Shown: piece after piece, positions 22,823 through 30,392 of the stretch | Layout: every line of letters starts with the position of its first letter | How positions within the stretch are numbered: position 1 is the first letter of the stretch | DNA from: Holophagaceae bacterium | GTDB lineage: Bacteria; Acidobacteriota; Holophagae; Holophagales; Holophagaceae | Direction of reading: 5' to 3' | Length of the DNA: 47,217 nt | NCBI GenBank assembly: GCA_025363715.1 | Contig: JANYLR010000017.1 | Coordinates: forward strand, 1 to 47,217 | Notes under the pieces: model-generated | Told to the model about the DNA's origin: nothing | What the model saw: only the letters and a program-made list of their open reading frames with translations | Database searches by the model: none | Made by a program: the position numbers and the translations under genes

Positions 22823-25375
22823 CTAGGGCCAATGCTCTGCCTTCTCCCCCGGTGCCAGGATGGTGAGGCTAGAAAGCTCGGCCTTGCCGCCTCCGGCCCG
22901 AATTTCCCCAATCCGGGCGAAGATCGTCTTCAAGTGGGGTTTCAGCCAGGCGGGCCGGTTGCCCTGCATCAGTTCCACCGACCAGTGGTAGTAGGTTTCG
23001 CCCCGACCGCCGATGGTGACCTTGGCCACGGCCCCGCACTGAAAGGCAAAATTGATCGTTCGCCGGAGGAAGTGCTCCCACTGGTCCCGGTCGCCGACTG
23101 ACTCCTTCCTGGGGGGATCAAAGACTTCCAATTCCTTTGGTGCGGCGGACAAGGGCGTCGTTCGCGTTGTGAACCGAATGGTGCGGGTCCGCTTCATGCG
23201 ATTGCATACCCCGCAGAGGGTCTGAAGGTTCTCCGGCGCGTGGGTGCCCCCGTGGTAGAGCGGCACGATGTGGTCCACCTGGAGGATGCGAGCGGCCCCG
23301 CAGCAGACGCAGCCATGACCGTCCCGGGCCTTCACCTGGATCTTGATTGCCTCAGCCGGTTCAGAAGTTGAGGGGGTCTCGTCTGAGGGAAGGGGGGTCG
23401 GTTCGACTAGGTCCGTTGCCGGACTGAGCAACCGGGCCGAGCTTGCATCGTGGCTGCTCCGAAACTGGTCGAAGCGCGGGAATAGCGCGCGCCAGAACCG
23501 GTCCGCGCGCGCGTATTCCGCCGACAACTGCTCCTGGATAGCCTTTGGGCCAAGGTCGGCCGTAATGAACCGTCGGGCCACCGCATCGAGGTCGTGTTCC
23601 TCCCGGATGGCAAAGGGGAAGAACTCGGGCACGCCGTGCCCTTGCCCGACATGGCGGGCCAGTGCGAATAGGTCAAGTTGAAGGTCGGTTTTACTGCGGG
23701 TGGATTTACCCAGGTAGCGCTCCCGCCAGACGTCCACTATTGCCCGCTGAGCCTCCAAGGTGATCCGCTCATCCTCGAAAGCTTTGGGGACACTCTTGAG
23801 CAAAACCTTCAGGAGAGCGGCGAAACCGTCCCGCTCGTCCTCGAAGATCAGCACAAGCTGGTCGGTGGGCTCGATCTCGTCGCTGCTCTCCGGGCAAGTG
23901 TCGAAGGTGACCCGGTACCAACCAACCGGCATCAGAGATAGGAACCGGCCAGGGAGGACATTGATCCCGGAGTCCATGCGCCGGGCAAGCTGTTTCACCA
24001 GCTCGATAGAGACCAACTGCAGTGGGGGACGCTTCATGGAGGGGCGGACGCTGTCGTCGGCGGGTCCTTCCGCCAGGGGGTCGTATTCTGCGAATCGGAT
24101 ACCCTGCTGCCAACTGTCGATGAATGAAACTATGAAGGCTGTGGCGGTCCCACCGAATTTGGGGCCACGCAGGGCCCGCCCCACCATCTGGGTGAGCAGA
24201 ATCTGGCTGGTGGTCTGCCGGGTGAGGAATACCGTCTGGGCATCGGGGATGTCGGTGCCCTCGGTCAGCATTCGGACATTCACCAGCACGTCGAGTTCGT
24301 TCTTCCGGAATTGATCGAGGACCTTTCCGTTCTCATCCCGATCCCGCCGGTTCCGGGCGGCCACAGTCTCCAGGCCAACATCAATGTGGGAATACACGGC
24401 ATCCGCCCGGACCTTGTGCTTACGCAGGGCCTCGACGATGGCCTCGCATTGGTGCCACCGGTCAGTGAATATGATGGTCTTTCCGTATTTCAATCGGTTG
24501 TCGGCATAGGTCTGAGCGATCATCGCGTTGCGCTCGGAATTTAGAGCCAGCGTGTCGATGATGTCCTCGGGCAGATCCCGGTAAGTCCCGAGCCACTTCT
24601 GGAATTCGGCTGTATCGAACCGGGGCTTGAAGGCCGTATCCGCCCTCACGAAGGTGGGTTGGGCAAGCACTCCCTGGGCCATAAGGTCCCCCGCCTTGGC
24701 CTGGGCCAGAATGCCCTGGGGAAAGAGTTTTTTCAGCCAGCCCTTCTTGGCCTCGTCCGAATAGGTGGGCGTGGCCGTCAAGCCTAGGAGTGGCGCGTGA
24801 TCCTTGCGCAGGGCCATGAGCAGATTACGGTAACTCGGAGCGGGCGCATGGTGGGCCTCGTCGAAGACAATGAATAGCTTGCCTTTCGCGGAGGCCAGAA
24901 AGGCGAGCAGGGCCTTGTGCTGCTCCCTGTGGGCGTTAGTAATTGTTTGGAGGGTGGCGATAACGATGTCGTCCGTAGGTCGTAAGTCTCGAGGATGGAA
25001 GTGCCCCGGAGTGCCCGAGACCACGCGCAGGGCGAGTTTGGCCCGGGGCTCCCGGATCCCGCCAAGGAGGCCGGATTCGAACCCATAGAAGGCCTGCTCC
25101 AGGAGGTGGTGGGTGTGGGCTAACCACAAGACCTTGTAGCCGTCCGACAGAGGCCCATTCGCCAGAAAATGGGCGGCAGTAAAGGTCTTACCGCCACCCG
25201 TAGGGAGGACCAGGATGCCCCCGTCCTCGATGCCGGTCAGATTCCCATACCAGGCGTTCAATTTGGCCAGGGCCAAGGCCTGGTGGGGGGCTGGCACTTT
25301 CTTGCCCGGGGCAGAGCGACAGGTTTTCAGGGACCATTCCCGGAAGAAGGGGGAGGCGGGTACGGAGCTGGACAT
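22823..25375 (-). CDS. SF2 helicase fused to C-terminal HNH nuclease (defence-type)
   Basis: The 850-aa protein has a type III restriction-like SF2 helicase core: LPTGGGKT (Walker A, about 57-64), FDEAHHAP (DEAH at 172-175), LGLTATPT, and motif VI LLTQMVGRALRG (about 393-404). After a mid-region (about 410-640) with no family I recognise, an HNH domain spans about 675-730: CVCC at 689-692, VDHIVPL with Asp701/His702, ENLQTL and CGVC at 721-724. A further 110 residues follow. The combination suggests ATP-dependent DNA translocation coupled to cleavage, as in restriction or anti-phage proteins. It is last in the minus-strand island unit, 45 bases after the YqaJ gene. Confidence 0.88.
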   Translation of the reverse strand: MSSSVPASPFFREWSLKTCRSAPGKKVPAPHQALALAKLNAWYGNLTGIEDGGILVLPTGGGKTFTAAHFLANGPLSDGYKVLWLAHTHHLLEQAFYGFESGLLGGIREPRAKLALRVVSGTPGHFHPRDLRPTDDIVIATLQTITNAHREQHKALLAFLASAKGKLFIVFDEAHHAPAPSYRNLLMALRKDHAPLLGLTATPTYSDEAKKGWLKKLFPQGILAQAKAGDLMAQGVLAQPTFVRADTAFKPRFDTAEFQKWLGTYRDLPEDIIDTLALNSERNAMIAQTYADNRLKYGKTIIFTDRWHQCEAIVEALRKHKVRADAVYSHIDVGLETVAARNRRDRDENGKVLDQFRKNELDVLVNVRMLTEGTDIPDAQTVFLTRQTTSQILLTQMVGRALRGPKFGGTATAFIVSFIDSWQQGIRFAEYDPLAEGPADDSVRPSMKRPPLQLVSIELVKQLARRMDSGINVLPGRFLSLMPVGWYRVTFDTCPESSDEIEPTDQLVLIFEDERDGFAALLKVLLKSVPKAFEDERITLEAQRAIVDVWRERYLGKSTRSKTDLQLDLFALARHVGQGHGVPEFFPFAIREEHDLDAVARRFITADLGPKAIQEQLSAEYARADRFWRALFPRFDQFRSSHDASSARLLSPATDLVEPTPLPSDETPSTSEPAEAIKIQVKARDGHGCVCCGAARILQVDHIVPLYHGGTHAPENLQTLCGVCNRMKRTRTIRFTTRTTPLSAAPKELEVFDPPRKESVGDRDQWEHFLRRTINFAFQCGAVAKVTIGGRGETYYHWSVELMQGNRPAWLKPHLKTIFARIGEIRAGGGKAELSSLTILAPGEKAEHWP

Positions 25376-25420
25376 GAATGGGGACCTCTTGAAACGGCGA
25401 GGCAGGGGCTTGGAAAGGGA

Positions 25421-26047
25421 TCAGGTCCTGGTCTTAATGTGCAATTTCCACCATCGATCGGATTGACGCTCAATCTGGTCCCGCTCTGATGCATCGACAT
25501 CAACGAGATGGCGGGTGAGGCTCCTCTCAGGAAGATTACCTGAACGTATAAGTCCCAGCCCCTCTTGCCAACTGGAAAGCTTTAAATGGATGACCTGCAC
25601 TTGATCAATGCCCAGCACGGTGGCTTGAAACTTGACCTGATCGAGGTAATCCGGAGGAACTTCTTCGCTCCAATCCTTTACAGAGACCTTGATTTCCACG
25701 AGAACCCAGTCTGAGGATCTATTGACTTGTACCAAATCAGGCGTGAATCCGAGGTGCTTACGAGATATGAATGCCTGGGAAAGATATTCCCCTGGTCCCA
25801 ATAGATCTCGGGCCCTTTCCACGATGAGCGGTTCCAGATCAGTTCCAACTCGCATAGGAAGGCTTGGCGCGAAGCCCCCTTCCGGGAAATTGTTTTTCTT
25901 ATCAGCGATCACATCGTTGACGTTCCCCCAGCGACTCGTACCCGTAATCTTTGGCCAATCGGTCGCAGTCAGGTGCTGACGCCGCATGGCCAACCAAGCT
26001 TCCCGGTTTTCTGTTGCGTTGGCGTTAGTGATGGTGACTGATTTCAT
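25421..26047 (-). CDS. YqaJ-family (lambda-exonuclease-like) nuclease
   Basis: The 208-aa protein shows the YqaJ/PD-(D/E)XK exonuclease pattern: MRRQHLTATDWPKITGTSRW near the N-terminus, RVGTDLEPLIVERARDLLG (Glu72), GFTPDLVQ (Asp104), VEIK (Glu118, Lys120) and YLDQVKFQATVLG. These provide the metal-binding and catalytic residues. Family members resect DNA ends for phage recombination or are accessory nucleases in mobile elements. GAGGAT precedes the ATG by five bases. Base composition and codon use are less GC-rich than the neighbouring chromosome. Adjacent to the helicase-HNH gene, it may act on the same DNA. Confidence 0.85.
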   Translation of the reverse strand: MKSVTITNANATENREAWLAMRRQHLTATDWPKITGTSRWGNVNDVIADKKNNFPEGGFAPSLPMRVGTDLEPLIVERARDLLGPGEYLSQAFISRKHLGFTPDLVQVNRSSDWVLVEIKVSVKDWSEEVPPDYLDQVKFQATVLGIDQVQVIHLKLSSWQEGLGLIRSGNLPERSLTRHLVDVDASERDQIERQSDRWWKLHIKTRT

Positions 26048-26171
26048 CGATCCTCAGCTGGATGTATTTCGAAGGAGTAGTAGGGCCTCTTACCTATCTG
26101 TTTTGAGTGAGCATTGGTCGCGAGTTGTTGGTAGGAGTACGTGGTCACAATTCGCATGAATGCCATGCGAC

Positions 26172-26633
26172 TTACAGGTCCCCATGCTCGATCATTGGGA
26201 GATGGAATCCTTCCGCTAACAGCTTGACCTTGCAGGATGAAGCTAATTGATAGATCTCAGTCATGATGGCCATTCCCAGGAGGTCCAACCCAGGGCCTTC
26301 TGTCCGAAGGTATCGGACCGAGTTCATTTCACATTCTTCGATTTCGTAGCCATTCCCACGGGAAAAAATGAAAATCTCATCCTGATCTTCAATGTTTTTC
26401 TCCCCGAGCAGCACCCATTCTAGGCCGACCTTTCCCTTTTCCACAGCGTACTGGAGGTTCACATGCTCTCCATCCTGTGATTCTGTCGGCACGAACATCA
26501 ACACCGCATACCGAGGATTGCCAAGACCGAGCTTGAGCTTTTCAACAACAGCAGGAATATCACTGATGGAAATCAGGGGATAGGTCGGTTCAGGCTCCTG
26601 GACCGGCAGGGGGTCTCTGATATCACTCATCAT
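26172..26633 (-). CDS. Unknown 153-aa protein of the island
   Basis: No known domain is recognised. The protein is acidic, with no signal peptide or membrane helix, and has segments such as YAVLMFVPTESQDGEHVNLQ and LGMAIMTEIYQLASSCKVKL suggesting an alpha/beta fold. Its start (tandem ATGs at 26633) follows the stop codon of the DUF4258-like gene with no gap and no separate ribosome-binding site, so translation is probably coupled. This pairing with a small DUF4258-like protein resembles a toxin-antitoxin arrangement, but that is inference. Confidence 0.75.
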   Translation of the reverse strand: MMSDIRDPLPVQEPEPTYPLISISDIPAVVEKLKLGLGNPRYAVLMFVPTESQDGEHVNLQYAVEKGKVGLEWVLLGEKNIEDQDEIFIFSRGNGYEIEECEMNSVRYLRTEGPGLDLLGMAIMTEIYQLASSCKVKLLAEGFHLPMIEHGDL

Positions 26634-26924
26634 CTAGGCTGACCGACGTAAAGACCGAAAGTCATGGTTTCGATAGGCGGTCAGCACATCACCACTAGGG
26701 GTGCAAATTACCTGCAGGCCACCAAAGGGGCGAAGATCAACGCCATGCTTGGCGGCAAGTCGGATCTCCCTCTGGCCAAGGGCGTAGATTTGGGCCCCCC
26801 GGGCCCACGCAATGCGCCCATAAGCTAAGACAGCTTCTACGGCTGCCATTGAAATTCGACGTCCGTCCATCCGGGTTCGGGCATGATTCGTTAGGGGTAA
26901 GGGAAGGACCAGCGATGGGCTCAT
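26634..26924 (-). CDS. DUF4258-like small protein (toxin-like)
   Basis: The 96-aa protein reads TNHARTRMDGRRISMAAVEA near the N-terminus and VICTPSGDVLTAYRNHDF near the C-terminus, the pattern of DUF4258 proteins (HA.eRm.eRgi, then a 'ivTvyr' strand). These small proteins resemble RelE/BrnT-type toxins. A strong GGAGGTGATTC site precedes the ATG. It is the first gene of the island unit, behind an AT-rich promoter region. The next gene starts at its stop codon. Confidence 0.7.
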   Translation of the reverse strand: MSPSLVLPLPLTNHARTRMDGRRISMAAVEAVLAYGRIAWARGAQIYALGQREIRLAAKHGVDLRPFGGLQVICTPSGDVLTAYRNHDFRSLRRSA

Positions 26925-27162
26925 GAATCACCTCCAAGAGCCATATTTTCTCGCCAAGGGATTGACATGGATTGTCTAATCAGCCTTATATCTATGTCCT
27001 ATTTAATTAACACTTAAACTTATTTTCAAAAATTTTAGCTCCCATCAAAGCTACTTTGCTACCTCGGGCGACGTCTGACGTCCTCTATGGATAGAAAGTT
27101 CAACGACCCCATTTCCCATCCGCGAACCACAGCACGGGCCAACCCCTAAAGTCTTTTCCTAT
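26925..27162 (-). other. AT-rich intergenic region at the right side of the island
   Basis: About 290 bases separate the island genes from cydB. The part 26980-27060 is much more AT-rich than anything else in the window (ATTTAATTAACAC, TTTTCAAAAATTTTAG). No gene is visible. It holds the candidate promoter of the island unit and, near 27069-27082, a tandem GACGTC/TGACGTC. Confidence 0.6.
27001..27029 (-). promoter_or_regulatory. Candidate promoter of the island operon
   Basis: On the minus strand TTGAAA (27029-27024) and TTAAAT (27006-27001) are separated by exactly 17 bases, about 75 bases before the DUF4258-like start. The surrounding sequence is very AT-rich. Confidence 0.5.
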
Positions 27163-27201
27163 CTCAGAAAATGGGCGCCGCCTTTGCGCCCATTTTCTGA
27201 G
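27163..27201 (-). terminator. 16-bp perfect hairpin, right boundary of the island
   Basis: CTCAGAAAATGGGCGC (27163-27178) pairs perfectly with GCGCCCATTTTCTGAG (27186-27201). It follows cydB by 15 bases and can terminate it. The AAAATGGGCGCC core is shared with 22623-22662, on the other side of the island. Confidence 0.75.
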
Positions 27202-27216
27202 CAGGTAGAACCACAC

Positions 27217-28263
27217 TCAGTACCCCTCCCCCTCCCCCGCCGCCTTCACCTTCCCGCGGTGGAACCGGAACAGGAAGATCACATAACCGATGGCGAGGGG
27301 GAAGCCGATGAGCCACCAGACCAGCCCCGTCCGGAGGCCATGCGCTCCGGCGCTGGCGTTCAGGGCCGTGAGATCGAAGGCAGGTGCCAGGGTCGACTTC
27401 AACATCACGGGGTAGAGGTTGGCCGCGGTGGCCGCCAGGAGGCCCAGGATGAAGGCGCCCGATCCCAGGAAGGCCAGGAGGTAGCGTTCCCGCCTGAGGC
27501 CCAGGAACACCACCGCCAGACCGCCCAGGAATACGAAGGTCGCCAGCCAGGCCAAGGGGGCTCTGGGCAGGTTCCGGTAGACGGCTGGATTGGCCATAGA
27601 AGTGGCGTAACTCGCCAGGATCCACAGCACCAACACCAGGCCCCATAGGGTCCTGGACAGCGCCTTGGCGCGGTCATGCACGGGCCCTTCCGTCTTCCAG
27701 GCCAGGAAGAGCGAGCCATGCGCGGCCACCGTCACCAGGGCGAACAGGCCGATGAGCACGGTGTACCAATCCAGGACGCCCGGGTGCGGCCCCAGGCGGA
27801 AATCCGTCCAGAGGGGCATGCGGAAGGTGCCCGTGGCGTCGAGGGGCACGCCCCGCAGCACGTTGCCCAGGGCCGCGCCGAACAGCACAGGCAGGAGCAC
27901 ACTCGACACGGTGAAGGTGCCATCCCAGAAATGCCTCCAGAGGCCATCCTGCACATGGGAGCGGAACTCGATGGAGATGCCCCGCAGCATCAGGCTCCAG
28001 ACCAGCAGCCAGAGGGCCAAGTAGAAGCCCGAGAAGCCCGCTGCCAGCACCTTGGGGAAGGCGAGGAACAGCGACCCGCCACTCGCCAGCAGCCACACCT
28101 CGTTGCCATCCCAGAAGGGGCCGATGGCGCCCAGCACCTCCCGGCGCTCCTCGTTGGTCTTGGCCACCAGGAGGTGGAGGATGCCCGCGCCGAAATCGAA
28201 GCCGTCCATCACCACGTAGATCGCGAGCATTGCGGAGACGAGCCAGAACCACAGCTCATTCAT
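27217..28263 (-). CDS. cydB: Cytochrome bd oxidase subunit II
   Basis: The 348-aa protein has about eight to nine transmembrane helices and the CydB features MDGFDFGAGILHLLVA and GPFWDGNEVWLLASGG. With CydA it forms the quinol-oxidising bd oxidase of the inner membrane. The ATG at 28263 has AGGAG at a six-base spacing and overlaps the cydA stop codon by eight bases; the frame runs open upstream to 28299. No cydX-like small gene is visible after it. The bd oxidases tolerate sulfide and low oxygen, which matters for the upstream neighbours (rhodanese and ArsR). Confidence 0.95.
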   Translation of the reverse strand: MNELWFWLVSAMLAIYVVMDGFDFGAGILHLLVAKTNEERREVLGAIGPFWDGNEVWLLASGGSLFLAFPKVLAAGFSGFYLALWLLVWSLMLRGISIEFRSHVQDGLWRHFWDGTFTVSSVLLPVLFGAALGNVLRGVPLDATGTFRMPLWTDFRLGPHPGVLDWYTVLIGLFALVTVAAHGSLFLAWKTEGPVHDRAKALSRTLWGLVLVLWILASYATSMANPAVYRNLPRAPLAWLATFVFLGGLAVVFLGLRRERYLLAFLGSGAFILGLLAATAANLYPVMLKSTLAPAFDLTALNASAGAHGLRTGLVWWLIGFPLAIGYVIFLFRFHRGKVKAAGEGEGY

Positions 28264-29602
28264 GGCCGACTCCTGTTCCATGCTGGGACACGGGACCATG
28301 GGCGATCTCGCGGCCGATGAGGAAGAGCCAGAGCACGCTCAGCACCACGAAGATCCCGGCGAAACCCAGGGTGGTGAAGGCCGTGTCGCCCGCGTTCACC
28401 GTGGGCGAGGCACCCTGGGCCGTGCGGAGGAGGCCATAGACCAGCCAGGGCTGGCGGCCGAACTCAGTCACTGCCCAGCCCGCGGTGGTGGCGATGTAAG
28501 GGAAGGGGAAGGCCAGCAGCAGGGCCCAGAGCAGGGGGCGGGTCCGGTCCAGGCGCCCCTTCCAGAGCAGCAGCACCGCCAGCCCCATGAGGACGATCAT
28601 GAGCGTGCCGAGCCCCGCCATGATGTGGAACGAGTAGTAGAGCAGCTCGATGTTCTGGGGCCACTGGTCCTCGGGGAATTCGAGCAGCCCCTTCACGTTG
28701 CTGGAGAAGGTGCCGTAGGCGATGAAGCTCAGCACCGACGGCACCCGGATGGGATTCTCGATCTTCCGCTGGGCGACGTTCGGCTGGCCTATGAGGGTCA
28801 GGCCCGCATGCGGCCCGCTTTCGAAGCGCCCCTCCATGGCCGCCAGGGCGATGGGCTGATGCTTCGCCACGAGCTTGCCCTGCAGATCACCGGTGGGAAA
28901 AGCCACCAGGATGCTAAAGACAAACCCCATCACGCTGCCCACCCGGAGGTTCAGCTTCGCCTGTTCCATGTGGATGCCCTTCAGGGTCCAGAAGGCGCCC
29001 ATGGCGGCCACCACGAAGGAGCCAGTCACCACCGAGGCGATCATGGTGTGGGCGTACTGGACCAGAGCCCAGGGGTTGAGCAGGAAGGCCCAGAAGCTTG
29101 CCAGCTGGATGGTCCCGTCCACAGCCACGACGTGGCCCACGGGATGCTGCATGAAGGCGTTGGTAGCCACGATGAAGTAGCCCGACAGCCAGCTGCCGAG
29201 CCATAGCGCCAACGCCGCGCCGAAGTGCCCCTTCGGTGTGAGCTTCTTCTCGCCCCAGATCAGCAGGCCCAGGAAGCTGCTTTCCAGGAAGAACGCGAAC
29301 ATGCCTTCCATGCCCAGGGTCTGTCCGATGACGCCGCCAGTGAGCCGGGAGAAGTTGCCCCAGTTGGTGCCGAACTGGAACTCGAGGGGGATGCCCGTCA
29401 CCACGCCCACGGCGAAGTTGATGCCGAAGATGCGGATCCAGAAGCGGGCGGCGTCGTTGTAGCGGGGCTCTCCGGTTCGCAGGCCCAGGGCCTTCAGCAC
29501 CACGATGATGAGGGCCAGGCCCATGGTGAGCTGGGGGAACAGATAGTGGTAAGTCGCCGTGAAGCCGAACTGAAGTCGGTGCCAGAAGAGCGGATCACCC
29601 AT
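28256..29602 (-). CDS. cydA: Cytochrome bd oxidase subunit I
   Basis: The 448-aa protein has the key residues of CydA: His19 (TYHYLF) and His185 (QYAHTMIAS) as haem ligands, Met328 (SFHIMAG), and Glu99 and Glu107 of the proton path. The quinol-binding loop segment GDLQGKLVAKHQPIALAAME is conserved, but the loop is the short (CIO-like) type, because the protein is about 75 residues shorter than E. coli CydA. A GAGGG site precedes the ATG. It lies 57 bases after the rhodanese gene, suggesting that the oxidase belongs to the same transcript. Confidence 0.95.
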   Translation of the reverse strand: MGDPLFWHRLQFGFTATYHYLFPQLTMGLALIIVVLKALGLRTGEPRYNDAARFWIRIFGINFAVGVVTGIPLEFQFGTNWGNFSRLTGGVIGQTLGMEGMFAFFLESSFLGLLIWGEKKLTPKGHFGAALALWLGSWLSGYFIVATNAFMQHPVGHVVAVDGTIQLASFWAFLLNPWALVQYAHTMIASVVTGSFVVAAMGAFWTLKGIHMEQAKLNLRVGSVMGFVFSILVAFPTGDLQGKLVAKHQPIALAAMEGRFESGPHAGLTLIGQPNVAQRKIENPIRVPSVLSFIAYGTFSSNVKGLLEFPEDQWPQNIELLYYSFHIMAGLGTLMIVLMGLAVLLLWKGRLDRTRPLLWALLLAFPFPYIATTAGWAVTEFGRQPWLVYGLLRTAQGASPTVNAGDTAFTTLGFAGIFVVLSVLWLFLIGREIAHGPVSQHGTGVGHE

Positions 29603-29659
29603 GGTTCCCTCGAGTCAAAGATGCCGCCAGGGCGGCCCTGCGGTGTTCAGTATTCCATC

Positions 29660-30010
29660 CTAGGCCAGCAGGGTATGGATCCGCCGCCAGGAGCCCAGGT
29701 TCGCCACGTCGGAGAATCCGGCTTTCTTCAGGATGGCCAGGCCAGCACTGCTGCGACTGCCGCTTTCGCAGCAGAGCAGGACGGGCCGGTTCCGGTCCAG
29801 TTCCTGGAGCCGGGCTGCCAGTTGATTCATGGGAATGTTCTTCGCCTTGGGGTGGGCATTGGACTGGAACTCGGCCTGGGTCCGCACATCCACGATCTGG
29901 CCTCCTCGCTCCAGCAGGGCCTTGAGGTCAATGGCGGAGGCGGCGCGGCGGCTCCACCAAAGGTATATGAACACGGCGATGGGAATGAGATAGATCCAGC
30001 GCCCCATCAT
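29660..30010 (-). CDS. Membrane-anchored rhodanese-like sulfurtransferase
   Basis: The 116-aa protein has one N-terminal transmembrane helix (WIYLIPIAVFIYLWWS) and a rhodanese domain with VDVRTQAEFQSNAHPKAKNI and the active-site loop CESGSRS, catalytic Cys81 (counted from the first ATG). Rhodaneses move sulfane sulfur via a cysteine persulfide. The start at 30010 overlaps the upstream DUF6132 stop (ATGA). Together with the DUF2892 and DUF6132 genes before it, it resembles E. coli YgaP (rhodanese plus DUF2892 membrane part) split into separate proteins. Confidence 0.88.
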   Translation of the reverse strand: MMGRWIYLIPIAVFIYLWWSRRAASAIDLKALLERGGQIVDVRTQAEFQSNAHPKAKNIPMNQLAARLQELDRNRPVLLCCESGSRSSAGLAILKKAGFSDVANLGSWRRIHTLLA

Positions 30011-30180
30011 CGGAGGGCCGCCCAGAGCAGGCCCATGCAGGCGCCGTAGCTGATGCCCCGCAGCGGCGTGGCGGTCAATGGGCAGGAACCCGTGCTGCAG
30101 CCCACCAGCCGGTGCCACCCGTAGCCGAGGGCGCCCCCCACCACCAGGCCCAGGGCGAAGCGGATCGCCGTCGCCTTCAC
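30007..30180 (-). CDS. DUF6132-type small membrane protein
   Basis: This 57-aa protein starts with GTG at 30180, overlapping the previous stop (GTGA), and ends overlapping the rhodanese start. It has two hydrophobic stretches (FALGLVVGGALGYGW and ISYGACMGLLWAAL) around GCSTGSCPLTATP, the GC.sGsCpit pattern of DUF6132. Function is unknown; the two cysteines and the rhodanese neighbour suggest sulfur handling. Confidence 0.75.
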   Translation of the reverse strand: MKATAIRFALGLVVGGALGYGWHRLVGCSTGSCPLTATPLRGISYGACMGLLWAALR

Positions 30181-30389
30181 CGTGCGCACCCGACGGCATT
30201 GCCTTCGGGCACGCCCAGCTTGCGGAGGATGGAGGACATCAGGCACCAGTTGGTGAGGCCGCTCTGCAGCAGGTTCGCGCCCACGAAAGCGGTGAACCAG
30301 TACCAGTTGGGGCTGTGGAGCTTCGCCAGGGCGAGGCTCAGCAGGATGAAGGTTCCCGCCACGACGTGGACGATGCGATCGATGGTCAT
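30177..30389 (-). CDS. DUF2892 (YgaP-like) membrane protein
   Basis: The 70-aa protein matches the DUF2892 pattern: TIDRIVHVVAGTFILLSLAL, then SPNWYWFTAFVGANLLQSGL and TNWCLMSSILRKLGV, two transmembrane helices. In E. coli YgaP this domain is fused to a rhodanese. The gene lies three bases after the RND stop and overlaps DUF6132 by GTGA. Confidence 0.85.
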   Translation of the reverse strand: MTIDRIVHVVAGTFILLSLALAKLHSPNWYWFTAFVGANLLQSGLTNWCLMSSILRKLGVPEGNAVGCAR

Positions 30390-30392
30390 GAA

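Noticed and set aside
22631..23101. 156-aa plus-strand frame at the left of the island
   Set aside because: It starts in the terminator hairpin and overlaps the helicase gene on the opposite strand; the sequence looks non-coding in this direction.
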